A stretch of 64,000 nucleotides of DNA from positions 1 through 64,000 of the forward strand of contig CANCAY010000003.1 in assembly GCA_947374225.1 (NCBI GenBank), written 5' to 3'. This document shows positions 45,667-53,721 of this stretch, piece after piece. Source of the stretch: Chitinophagaceae bacterium (GTDB lineage: Bacteria > Bacteroidota > Bacteroidia > Chitinophagales > Chitinophagaceae). Every line of letters begins with the position of its first letter. The first letter of the stretch is position 1. The translations under genes were made by a program, and so were the position numbers. The notes under the pieces were generated by a model. The model saw only the letters and a list, made by a program, of their open reading frames with translations, was not told the DNA's origin and did no database searches.

Positions 45667-46605
45667 TTAGTGAATTGTATTGCCCGTGCTACTAATAAGC
45701 TGGTACTGACCTGGGGTAATGGACTCCATTTTTTTAAATAGTCTTGCAAAATAATTTACATCATGAAAACCACATTCAAAAGCCACTGACTTGATGGAAT
45801 TTTTAGGATTCGATAAAAGAGCTTTGGCTAGCTTTATTTTTTCTGACAAAATATATTCTAATGGACTAATTCCATATTCTTTTTTGAAGGACCTATAAAA
45901 AGTGGCTTTACTCATGCAAGCTTTTTCACTTAGTACACCTAACTTAATATCTTCTGTAATATTCGCTTTTATGAAACCAGTAATATAAGCTAATGGGTTA
46001 GCGTTCAAATTAGAAACACCGTCTAATTGAGTTAAGTCCATTCTATTTTGAGATTGAATAATATTTACAATCAACTCTTGCAAATTTAAGTCTGCTAGTA
46101 TATCCTTTAAGGGCAAGGAGCTTGAGCAAATTGAAATAATTTTATTAAGCAAACTTGCAATCTCAATACTGTTTTGAAAATGATAATTGTTTTTACTAAA
46201 ACTCCAATAATCATTCCCTAGTCTTGGATATTTTTCATTTAGAAAACTTAATGTATTATCAATTTTTTGATGGTCAATGGCCAATGCAATACACTGTGTT
46301 GGATTATTGGCAGAAGCGTCGGGAAAATCAATATTCATAGTAACACCAGCAGGAACCAAAACGGTTTCACCTGGCAAATATTCAAAGCCCACTTGGTCAT
46401 AGAGATGCATTACTTTCTTTCCCCTTAACATACTGGTTACCACAAAGTCATTGAAAGTAAGTGGAACTAATGCAGTTGCTTGATATGTCTCAAATACATT
46501 GAGTTCACACTTTTCTAGTGTATAAGCAGTTCTATTTTCCACTAAAGTTTTTAAAGACTTTTCGTGTGTGGTATTCACCCTATCAAGTTTCCTTGCATTT
46601 GACAT
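45667..46605 (-). CDS. AraC-family transcriptional regulator
   Basis: This 312-residue cytosolic regulator has an N-terminal cupin-like sensing domain (about residues 30-170, with Y-L-P-G-E-T-V-L-V-P-A-G). The C-terminal AraC DNA-binding domain (about 205-305) has two helix-turn-helices. The second carries the signature S-V-A-F-E-C-G-F-H-D-V-N-Y-F-A-R-L-F-K-K and P-G-Q-Y. It is transcribed divergently from the aldehyde dehydrogenase gene (121-base gap) and very probably activates it. A DUF779 gene follows the dehydrogenase, a three-gene arrangement found in many bacteria. Confidence 0.92.
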   Translation of the reverse strand: MSNARKLDRVNTTHEKSLKTLVENRTAYTLEKCELNVFETYQATALVPLTFNDFVVTSMLRGKKVMHLYDQVGFEYLPGETVLVPAGVTMNIDFPDASANNPTQCIALAIDHQKIDNTLSFLNEKYPRLGNDYWSFSKNNYHFQNSIEIASLLNKIISICSSSLPLKDILADLNLQELIVNIIQSQNRMDLTQLDGVSNLNANPLAYITGFIKANITEDIKLGVLSEKACMSKATFYRSFKKEYGISPLEYILSEKIKLAKALLSNPKNSIKSVAFECGFHDVNYFARLFKKMESITPGQYQLISSTGNTIH

Positions 46606-46726
46606 AAAAGCAATCGTTAACTTTTAGAAAAATTCAAATTGACAAATTTGTGCTATTGTCTGACTTAAAAATACTATAAAACAAACACAATTCAAATTAG
46701 AATTACATACTAAAACGAAAAATGCT

Positions 46727-48232
46727 ATGTCAACAATTGTAAACCGTCCTACTTTTAAAGCTAAGTACGACAACTTCATTGGAGGAAAATTTGTCCCTCC
46801 TACTAAAGGCGAATATTTTGAAAACGTATCGCCTATTGACGGTAAAGTCTTCACCCAAGCAGCTAGGTCTTATAAAGAAGACGTTGACTTGGCTTTAGAT
46901 GCCGCTCATAATGCTTTTAGAAGCTGGAGTAAAGCTTCTCCAACAACAAGAAGTAATATGTTATTAAAAATTGCACAGGTTATTGAGGACAACCTAGAAT
47001 ACTTGGCAATAGTAGAAACTATAGATAATGGAAAAGCATTAAGAGAAACAAGAGCTGCCGACTTACCATTATGTGTGGACCATTTTAGATATTTTGCAGG
47101 TGTTATTAGAGCAGAAGAAGGTTCTATTAGCGAGCATGACGAACATACGGTTAGTATTGTAATGCACGAGCCAATTGGTGTAGTGGGACAAATTATCCCC
47201 TGGAACTTTCCTTTGTTAATGGCTACTTGGAAAATTGCACCAGCATTGGCAGCGGGTTGTTGCATAGTGGTTAAACCCGCAGAGCAAACGCCTACTTCTA
47301 TTATGTGCTTAATGGAATTAATTGCAGATATTTTACCAGCAGGGGTATTGAACGTAGTAACTGGATTTGGGGTTGAAGCAGGTAAGCCATTGGCTTCCTC
47401 TCCGCGCATTTCTAAAGTTTCATTTACAGGAGAAACTACAACAGGTAGATTAATTATGCAATATGCTTCTGAAAATTTAATTCCAGTAACCATGGAATTA
47501 GGTGGCAAGTCGCCCAATATATTTTTCCCTTCAGTAGCAGATCATGACGATGCCTTTTTTGATAAAGCAATTGAAGGTGCTGTTTTGTTTGCTTTAAATC
47601 AAGGTGAGGTTTGTACTTGCCCTTCTAGAATTTTAGTACACGAAAGTATCTATGAAAAATTTATGAAGCGCGTTGTAGAAAGAACAAAAGCAATTAAAGT
47701 GGGGCATCCTTTGGACGGGACTGTTATGATGGGTGCACAAGCTTCTAATGACCAGTATGAAAAAATCTTATCTTATTTAAAAATTGGTAAGGAAGAAGGT
47801 GCAGAAGTTTTATGTGGTGGAGAAGCTAATAAATTAGATGGAGAATTAGGTGGTGGCTATTATATTCAACCAACTATTTTTAAAGGACATAATAAAATGA
47901 GAATTTTCCAAGAAGAAATTTTTGGACCAGTAGTAAGTGTAACTACTTTCAAAACAACGGAGGAAGCTTTAGAAATTGCAAATGACACGCTATATGGCTT
48001 AGGTGCTGGTGTTTGGACAAGAGACGCACATGAATTGTATCAAGTGCCAAGAGCTATTCAAGCAGGCCGTGTATGGGTAAACTGTTATCATGCGTATCCT
48101 GCACATGCTCCATTTGGCGGATATAAGAAATCAGGATTTGGACGAGAGAACCATAAGATGATGTTAAGTTCTTACAGACAAACTAAGAACATGTTAGTTT
48201 CTTATGATAAAAATAAATTAGGATTCTTTTAG
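46727..48232 (+). CDS. NAD(P)-dependent aldehyde dehydrogenase (AldB/ExaC/AcoD-like)
   Basis: This 501-residue cytosolic enzyme oxidises an aliphatic aldehyde, probably acetaldehyde, to the acid. It has the usual N-terminal F-I-G-G-K-F-V-P-P, the cofactor segment I-I-P-W-N-F-P-L-L and [18 protein letters not shown] and the general base Glu in M-E-L-G-G-K-S-P-N follow, and the catalytic Cys296 lies in Q-G-E-V-C-T-C. The double-cysteine C-T-C-P-S-R and the C-terminal [18 protein letters not shown] are shared with the AldB/AcoD branch. It is flanked by an AraC regulator gene and a DUF779 gene, as usual for that branch. Confidence 0.93.
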   Translation: MSTIVNRPTFKAKYDNFIGGKFVPPTKGEYFENVSPIDGKVFTQAARSYKEDVDLALDAAHNAFRSWSKASPTTRSNMLLKIAQVIEDNLEYLAIVETIDNGKALRETRAADLPLCVDHFRYFAGVIRAEEGSISEHDEHTVSIVMHEPIGVVGQIIPWNFPLLMATWKIAPALAAGCCIVVKPAEQTPTSIMCLMELIADILPAGVLNVVTGFGVEAGKPLASSPRISKVSFTGETTTGRLIMQYASENLIPVTMELGGKSPNIFFPSVADHDDAFFDKAIEGAVLFALNQGEVCTCPSRILVHESIYEKFMKRVVERTKAIKVGHPLDGTVMMGAQASNDQYEKILSYLKIGKEEGAEVLCGGEANKLDGELGGGYYIQPTIFKGHNKMRIFQEEIFGPVVSVTTFKTTEEALEIANDTLYGLGAGVWTRDAHELYQVPRAIQAGRVWVNCYHAYPAHAPFGGYKKSGFGRENHKMMLSSYRQTKNMLVSYDKNKLGFF

Positions 48233-48249
48233 TAGCAATCCTTAATTGA

Positions 48250-48286
48250 AAAAGGATCTTCAAGAATATTGAAGGTCCTTTTTTTT
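48250..48286 (+). terminator. rho-independent terminator
   Basis: A 13- to 14-bp stem with one wobble (about 48250-48262 and 48268-48280) and a short loop is followed by a long T run. It ends the aldehyde dehydrogenase transcript and may allow partial read-through to the DUF779 gene. Confidence 0.85.
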
Positions 48287-48323
48287 ATTTAACTTAGAAT
48301 GACCCAACAAAAGCCCGTATCCT

Positions 48324-48692
48324 ATGACAAAAAGAGTTTTAGTTAGTCCAGAAGCAACTGCTTTAATTGCAACTTTAAAAGAAAAGTATGGCGAATTAAT
48401 GTTTCATCAAAGTGGTGGATGCTGTGATGGCTCTCAGCCCATGTGTTTTGAGAAAGGGGAATTTAAATTAGGGAGTAGTGATATTCAAATTGGGAATATT
48501 GCAGAATGTGATTTTTTCATGAGCAGGGACCAATATGAATATTGGCAACATACACAATTAACTATTGACATTACAAAGGGTCGTGGGTCTAGCTTCTCGC
48601 TTGAGATTCCGCTGGGTTATAGATTCATAGTGCATTCAAGGCTGTTTACGGAAGCTGAACTGTTGGATTTAGAGCCAGTCATTGACTGCTAG
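48324..48692 (+). CDS. DUF779 protein
   Basis: This 122-residue cytosolic protein has the DUF779 signature. H-Q-S-G-G-C-C-D-G-S-Q-P-M-C-F lies near residues 30-44 and is rich in cysteines that could bind metal or form a redox site. F-F-M-S-R-D-Q-Y-E-Y-W-Q-H-T-Q-L and a C-terminal E-I-P-L-G-Y-R-F-I-V-H-S-R-L-F follow. The family is almost always next to an AldB/AcoD-type aldehyde dehydrogenase, as here, but its function is unknown. It may support cofactor or metal handling for that enzyme; this is inference from context. Confidence 0.9.
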   Translation: MTKRVLVSPEATALIATLKEKYGELMFHQSGGCCDGSQPMCFEKGEFKLGSSDIQIGNIAECDFFMSRDQYEYWQHTQLTIDITKGRGSSFSLEIPLGYRFIVHSRLFTEAELLDLEPVIDC

Positions 48693-48758
48693 TGCTTTAT
48701 GTATTTTTCTGTATTTGTATTGAAATTATTTTTAACTTACTAATACAAAACAGAGACT

Positions 48759-50054
48759 ATGTCAAACAGACGAAACTTTTTACAACAGGTAGGTTTAATG
48801 GCAGGTGCTTTTTCTGCAAGCAGCTTATTCAATCAAGCACATGCTGCAGAATTTGAACAGCTTAGTTTTGCTAAAAAAGATATAAGTGCTAAAGCATTAG
48901 CCAGTGATGAGGATTATTGGTCTGTGATACAACAAGGTTATACCACGAGTCCTGCTATGATTAATTTGAATAATGGAGGAGTGAGTCCAAGTCCAAGAAT
49001 TGTTCAGGAAGCGGTGGACCGATATAATAAAATGACAAATGAAGGTCCTTCCTCTTATATGTGGAGAATTTTAGATCAAGGAAGAGAGCCATTAAGATAT
49101 AAGCTAGCACAACTTGCAGGAGCAGATCCTGACGAAATTGCTATTAATAGAAATGCAACTGAAGCTTTGAATACGGTGATTTTTGGATTGGATTTAAAGG
49201 CAGGAGATGAAGTGATTGGTACCAAGCAGGATTATCCCAATATGATTAATGCTTGGAAACAGAGAGCCTCAAGAGAAGGCATTGTATACACACAGTTAAG
49301 TTTTAAATATCCTATTGAAAATGAGGAAGACATTGTAAACGCTTTTGAAAAAGCCATTACTCCCAAGACGAAAATTTTTCATATCACCCATATGGTAAAC
49401 TGGGTAGGTCAAATTATGCCAGTAAAAAAACTATGTGCTTTAGCAAAAAAGCATGGCATTGAAACCATTGTGGACGGTGCACATAGTTTTGGATTAATGG
49501 ATTTTAAAATTCCAGAACTTGGATGTGATTATTTTGGTACTTCTTTACATAAATTTTTATCTGCTCCCATTGGCAGTGGTCTATTATGGATTCGAAAAGA
49601 TAAAATTGAAAAAATTTGGCCACTAATTTGTAATGATAAACCTAATTGTGGTGATATAAGAAAGTTTGAAACCATTGGCACGCGCAGCTTTCCTATTGAA
49701 CAGGGAATTGGAGAAGCCTTAAATTTCCACAATGCCATAGGCCCTAAAAGAAAAGAAGAGCGTATTCGTTATTTGAAAAATTACTGGGCTACTCGCGTAC
49801 AAAATATTCCAAAAGTAAAAATAAATACTTCCTTAAAAGACGAGTATAGCTGCGCTATTTGCGGTGTGAGTATTGACGGAATGACGCCGGGCGAATTGGA
49901 CAACGCTTTGTTTAACGAATATAAAATTCACACGGTAGGTATTGTCTGGGAGAATATAAGTTGTGTTAGAATTACACCACATGTTTATACGCGAATACAG
50001 GACCTAGATAAATTGGTTTACGCCATGGAAAAAATCGCGGCGAAAAAGAAATAA
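48759..50054 (+). CDS. Tat-exported class V aminotransferase-like PLP enzyme
   Basis: This 431-residue protein starts with a twin-arginine signal (S-N-R-R-N-F-L-Q-Q, then hydrophobic residues, ending A-H-A-A). The fold type I PLP domain shows N-N-G-G-V-S-P-S-P near residue 70 and N-A-T-E-A-L-N-T-V in the cofactor-phosphate region. V-D-G-A-H-S-F-G (PLP-binding Asp) and the Schiff-base lysine in T-S-L-H-K-F-L-S-A-P-I-G follow. This is the isopenicillin-N-epimerase/cysteine-desulfurase-like branch. Export of a PLP enzyme with its cofactor is unusual but recurs in Bacteroidota. The substrate is unknown. Confidence 0.88.
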   Translation: MSNRRNFLQQVGLMAGAFSASSLFNQAHAAEFEQLSFAKKDISAKALASDEDYWSVIQQGYTTSPAMINLNNGGVSPSPRIVQEAVDRYNKMTNEGPSSYMWRILDQGREPLRYKLAQLAGADPDEIAINRNATEALNTVIFGLDLKAGDEVIGTKQDYPNMINAWKQRASREGIVYTQLSFKYPIENEEDIVNAFEKAITPKTKIFHITHMVNWVGQIMPVKKLCALAKKHGIETIVDGAHSFGLMDFKIPELGCDYFGTSLHKFLSAPIGSGLLWIRKDKIEKIWPLICNDKPNCGDIRKFETIGTRSFPIEQGIGEALNFHNAIGPKRKEERIRYLKNYWATRVQNIPKVKINTSLKDEYSCAICGVSIDGMTPGELDNALFNEYKIHTVGIVWENISCVRITPHVYTRIQDLDKLVYAMEKIAAKKK

Positions 50055-50086
50055 AAAAATCCCAGCGTTTGCTGGGATTTTTTTTG
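50053..50086. terminator. Bidirectional terminator
   Basis: A stem of about 14 bp (AAAAATCCCAGC / GCTGGGATTTTT) with a GTTT loop is flanked by A and T runs. It lies between the aminotransferase gene and the convergent M20D gene and starts at the stop codon of the first. Confidence 0.88.
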
Positions 50087-50109
50087 AATCACTCCGAAGG
50101 AGTCGAATT

Positions 50110-51738
50110 TTATTTTTTAGCTGGCAAAGTAGGATAGGTTATTCCTAATTGCTCTAAGTAAGTGCCATATTTAGACGAATCGTAATAATACTTTTCTAAT
50201 AATGGGCGATAGGTATTTTGAATCTCCTTATTCAAATGAATTGCAGGAGGATCTTTTGCAGTAATAAATGGAATGTATTTAACATCCTTAGTTTGCACAT
50301 TCGTAAAATAAGCTTTTGCCTCCGTTACTAATTTAGGATTGGTAAATAAATCTAATAAAGTCATTGCAGTAGCTTCTGCACCTGCTAAAGACCCTTTATG
50401 TGCAATGGGAGTAGCCATAGCAATCGCATCTGCCCAATGGTGTCCTTTTGTTCCAGGAATATTAGCAGGGTATCTTAAAACGATGGTAGGAAGATTCCAT
50501 GAGATATCAGCAATATCGTCTGAACCACCACCCCAAGAAAATGCAACAGAACCTTTTAAAGTATCAATATCTTTCTTCAATCCGTCAATAGGCTGCCCTT
50601 GTTGGTCTTTCTTAGGTGCTTCTACTAATTCTTGCACCCCTTTAGCTAAAGCATTATCCTTATCATCCCATTTAGGCATACCCACTTTTTTAATATTCGC
50701 ATACATCGCTTCTGCTAATGGCTTATTAAAATGTCCTGGCCAAGCGGTACCTAACATTTGATGCGTCACAGTAGTTCCTGTCATTAACGCAGCACCTTCT
50801 GCTATTTTAATACCTGCTTCATAATTCGCTTTGATATCTTCATAAGTACGCTCTCTAAAATAATACCAAACACTGGCTTTAGACGGCACTACATTTGGTT
50901 GATCACCTCCGTCAACTATTACATAGTGTGAACGGTTAGTAGGCTTTAAATGCTCTCTTTTAAAATTCCAACCCACATCCATTAATTCTACCGCATCCAA
51001 TGCACTCTTTGCTCTCCAAGGAGCACCAGCAGCATGCGCCGCGTCTCCTGTGAAATCAAAACGAACACTCACTAAACCATTGCCCCCATTATCTCCATAG
51101 CTAGAAGTGAAGTCGCCACTAACATGGGTAAAAATACAAGCATCTACGTTTTTGAAATAGCCGTCTCTAATATACCAAGCTTTGGTGCCCACTAATTCTT
51201 CAGCCACACCTGGCCATATTACAATGGTACCCGGAATATGCTCTCTTTCCATCATTTCTTTCATGGCAATGGCTGCATAAATAATTACAGCTTGGCCAGA
51301 ATTATGACCTTCACCATGACCTGGAGCCCCTTCTACAATTGGATCTTTATAGGCAACCCCTGGTTTTTGAGAAGCTTTAGGAATACAGTCAATATCACTA
51401 CCTAATGCAATCACGGGAGCACCTGAACCCCATTTAGCCATCCAAGCAGTAGGTACATTAGAAATACCATTCTCCACCGTAAAGCCATTTTTTGTTAAGG
51501 TGTTGGTTAAATACTTAAAGGTTTCTTTCTCTTGAAATCCTAATTCCGAATAACTAAAAATCTGGTCCACCATTACCTGAACGTCTTTGGCATGGCCTGC
51601 TACGGCAGTCATTAACTGCTGCTTCATATTCGCAATGTCTTTTTCTGAATATTTTTTCTGTGCTGATGCATTCAAGCAAAAGGACAAAATTAAAACAGGA
51701 ATTAAAAAGCCTTTTAAGGCATTCGAAACATATTTCAT
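50110..51738 (-). CDS. M20D amidohydrolase (AbgB / aminobenzoyl-glutamate hydrolase-like)
   Basis: This 542-residue exported zinc amidase has a signal peptide ending A-S-A-Q (residue 27). M20D motifs are S-E-L-G-F-Q-E-K-E-T near residue 68, L-G-S-D-I-D-C-I-P, G-H-G-E-G-H-N-S-G (metal His), and G-V-A-E-E-L-V-G-T-K (catalytic and metal Glu). The lid has F-T-G-D-A-A-H-A-A. The C-terminal G-T-K-G-H-H-W-A-D-A-I segment supplies the last histidine. The length and the G-H-G-E-G-H-N pattern resemble AbgB-type hydrolases that cleave N-acyl amino acids. It should act in the periplasm on N-acylated amino acids or peptides. Confidence 0.9.
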   Translation of the reverse strand: MKYVSNALKGFLIPVLILSFCLNASAQKKYSEKDIANMKQQLMTAVAGHAKDVQVMVDQIFSYSELGFQEKETFKYLTNTLTKNGFTVENGISNVPTAWMAKWGSGAPVIALGSDIDCIPKASQKPGVAYKDPIVEGAPGHGEGHNSGQAVIIYAAIAMKEMMEREHIPGTIVIWPGVAEELVGTKAWYIRDGYFKNVDACIFTHVSGDFTSSYGDNGGNGLVSVRFDFTGDAAHAAGAPWRAKSALDAVELMDVGWNFKREHLKPTNRSHYVIVDGGDQPNVVPSKASVWYYFRERTYEDIKANYEAGIKIAEGAALMTGTTVTHQMLGTAWPGHFNKPLAEAMYANIKKVGMPKWDDKDNALAKGVQELVEAPKKDQQGQPIDGLKKDIDTLKGSVAFSWGGGSDDIADISWNLPTIVLRYPANIPGTKGHHWADAIAMATPIAHKGSLAGAEATAMTLLDLFTNPKLVTEAKAYFTNVQTKDVKYIPFITAKDPPAIHLNKEIQNTYRPLLEKYYYDSSKYGTYLEQLGITYPTLPAKK

Positions 51739-51832
51739 AGTAAAAGTATTTAGGTCTTAAGTTACGAAAAAAAATATCAAACAACGTACAAATACGCTTA
51801 AATCGCATTTCAATTTTACTGATTTTACAGGT

Positions 51833-52384
51833 ATGCAAAAATCCAATACTCCCAATGTTTCGATTTATAAGCTGCTAACCTGTTTAGTCCTATTGATGAC
51901 TGCGACATTCCCTTCCATGGCACAGCAACTAGACCCATTTTGCAATAATGTGCTGGGGGCATCTTTTAAAAACGAATACATCCTAATAGACTTTAGTGTT
52001 GGCGAGCAAATTTCTATTCCAACACTCTTCCTTGATTCAAAATGTATAATTAGTAGCGGTTTTTTGCAACATAAGAATAGTGATATAGAAACATATAAAA
52101 CAATAGATAGTTTTTTATTAAAAATTTCCATGGGACCCAACCCTGTTACAAATTATTATACAATTACGATGCATCAGATAGGAATCGTAATAGTTCAGAT
52201 AAACATTTTAAATATGCAAGGAGGCATGGTGAGTCAATTGCAAGGGCCATATTCCGGATTAAACTTTAATAAAGCAATAGACCTGGCCATGCAAAAAGAA
52301 GGAATGTATTTAGTTCAAATACAATTTTTAATTGACGGTCAATATCCAAAAACGAGAACCTATAAAATTTTTAAATCACTATGA
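51833..52384 (+). CDS. Small secreted protein with C-terminal T9SS-type sorting domain
   Basis: This 183-residue protein has a signal peptide ending S-M-A-Q (about residue 31). A short region follows with I-D-F-S-V-G-E-Q and S-S-G-F-L-Q-H, common in T9SS cargo. The C-terminal domain of about 80 residues (M-G-P-N-P-V-T-N-Y-Y-T-I ... I-N-I-L-N-M-Q-G-G ... E-G-M-Y-L-V-Q-I ... Y-K-I-F-K) fits the type A sorting domain of the type IX secretion system. It is almost only signal plus sorting domain, so its role may be structural or adhesive. It lies 42 bases before another secreted protein gene. Confidence 0.75.
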   Translation: MQKSNTPNVSIYKLLTCLVLLMTATFPSMAQQLDPFCNNVLGASFKNEYILIDFSVGEQISIPTLFLDSKCIISSGFLQHKNSDIETYKTIDSFLLKISMGPNPVTNYYTITMHQIGIVIVQINILNMQGGMVSQLQGPYSGLNFNKAIDLAMQKEGMYLVQIQFLIDGQYPKTRTYKIFKSL

Positions 52385-52426
52385 AAATTTTAAACCCATA
52401 AAAATGTACCATCAAAAATAATATTT

Positions 52427-53635
52427 ATGAAAATAAAAAAAATAGCTATACTAATGATTTCCCTATTTGCTGTTTTAACTATTGAAGCACAAATACAAAA
52501 TAGTAATAAGAGTATACATTTTCAAGGCATTGCTAGAAACGCACAGGGACTTATTATATCGGACAAGCGTATTAACCTAAGGCTTAGTATTATCAAGGAT
52601 TCTAGCAGGGAGGACATTGCCTATCAAGAAATAAAATCAATCACTACCAATGTATTAGGATTGTTTTTTGTAGAAATTGGAATGCAGGAAGAAAACAAAG
52701 TAATAAACAGTAGTGCCTTTAGTGCTATTAATTGGAGTGAGCAACCTTATTATTTAAAAATAGAAATTGACCTCAATAATGATTTAAGTTTTACAACTAT
52801 GGGCATTCATAAATTATCAAGCGTGCCTTATGCTTTTTATGCAGACAATATGCTTGCTAGTCATATTACTGGAATCGTAAATATTACACAAGGAGGAACC
52901 GGTGTTAACAATATAAAAGATTTAAAGACATTATTATTGATTGATAAAATTAATAATACTCCCGATAGTCTTAAGCCCATTACCAAATCAACTTTATCAT
53001 TGATTGGAGACAAACTAAATAAGTCGGATACTAGTTCACTTAGTAATAGGATCAACACTAAATTAAATAAATCAGATACGCTTTCTCTTAGCAATCGGAT
53101 CAATCAAAAAAAGGGAATAGAGGATTTAAATAGTGACGCTATAACTGCTGCGCTCGCATTTACGCCTGTTCGATCTGAATTTGGCAGTTTTTATGATACC
53201 AGTAGACAAACAGGACCTATAAATACTGCGATCCCCATAAATTGGAATTTCACACTAGCTGCCAATAATGCAAGCATCACAAACAATACCTCCCTCTTGC
53301 CCACCAGAATTACCATAACCAATGCAGGCGTTTATAAATTGACTTATAATTTACAGTTTATTAAAGCAGATGCCGGGAATGATGAAGTTAGTGTATGGAT
53401 AAGGCGCAATGGCTCCGCCTATTTGTACACCAATAATAATTACACCATTATAGGCGGTGCCATAAAAAATCATATAAGCGCTTCTTATTATATTGACCTA
53501 GGAGAAAAGGATTATGTTGAAATCTATTTTAACATCAAAAATATAAACACCGCATTGGCGTATACTCCAATCCAGTCCAGCCCTTCTAGGCCTGCTACGC
53601 CATGCGCCATTGTGAGCATTGACCGCGTCAATTAG
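52427..53635 (+). CDS. Secreted fibre-like protein with C1q/TNF-like C-terminal domain
   Basis: This 402-residue protein has a signal peptide (ending I-E-A-Q, residue 21). An N-terminal beta domain begins I-H-F-Q-G-I-A-R-N-A-Q-G, common in Bacteroidota secreted proteins. A repeat region at residues 196-227 holds two copies of a 16-residue unit (K-L-N-K-S-D-T-x-S-L-S-N-R-I-N-x), which resembles phage tail-fibre and adhesin stalks. The C-terminal jelly-roll (about 265-402) has N-A-G-V-Y-K-L-T-Y-N-L and V-S-V-W-I-R-R-N-G like C1q/BclA-type domains. It is probably a trimeric surface fibre. It may be cotranscribed with the preceding T9SS-type gene. Confidence 0.65.
   Translation: MKIKKIAILMISLFAVLTIEAQIQNSNKSIHFQGIARNAQGLIISDKRINLRLSIIKDSSREDIAYQEIKSITTNVLGLFFVEIGMQEENKVINSSAFSAINWSEQPYYLKIEIDLNNDLSFTTMGIHKLSSVPYAFYADNMLASHITGIVNITQGGTGVNNIKDLKTLLLIDKINNTPDSLKPITKSTLSLIGDKLNKSDTSSLSNRINTKLNKSDTLSLSNRINQKKGIEDLNSDAITAALAFTPVRSEFGSFYDTSRQTGPINTAIPINWNFTLAANNASITNNTSLLPTRITITNAGVYKLTYNLQFIKADAGNDEVSVWIRRNGSAYLYTNNNYTIIGGAIKNHISASYYIDLGEKDYVEIYFNIKNINTALAYTPIQSSPSRPATPCAIVSIDRVN
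53012..53107 (+). repeat. Two 48-base coding repeats (16-residue unit)
   Basis: Units at 53012-53059 and 53060-53107 encode K-L-N-K-S-D-T-S/L-S-L-S-N-R-I-N-T/Q. Many differences between them are synonymous, so the protein pattern has been kept while the DNA drifted. Confidence 0.8.
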
Positions 53636-53721
53636 TTTTTTGTAAAAATATAGCCACTTGTCAAATAGAGTTTTTTAAATAGGAGATGCTCGTTAACTTT
53701 AAGGATAATAAATTATAAACT

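Noticed and set aside
46906-47517. 203-codon open frame antisense to the aldehyde dehydrogenase gene
   Set aside because: It lies entirely inside a well-conserved gene on the other strand, has no recognisable domain and no promoter; such frames are common shadows of coding bias.
50339-50761. 140-codon frame antisense to the M20D gene
   Set aside because: The opposite strand encodes a clear peptidase with all motifs through this region.
51554-51838. 94-codon minus-strand frame spanning the 5' end of the M20D gene
   Set aside because: It overlaps the M20D signal-peptide region in another frame and has no domain or promoter support.
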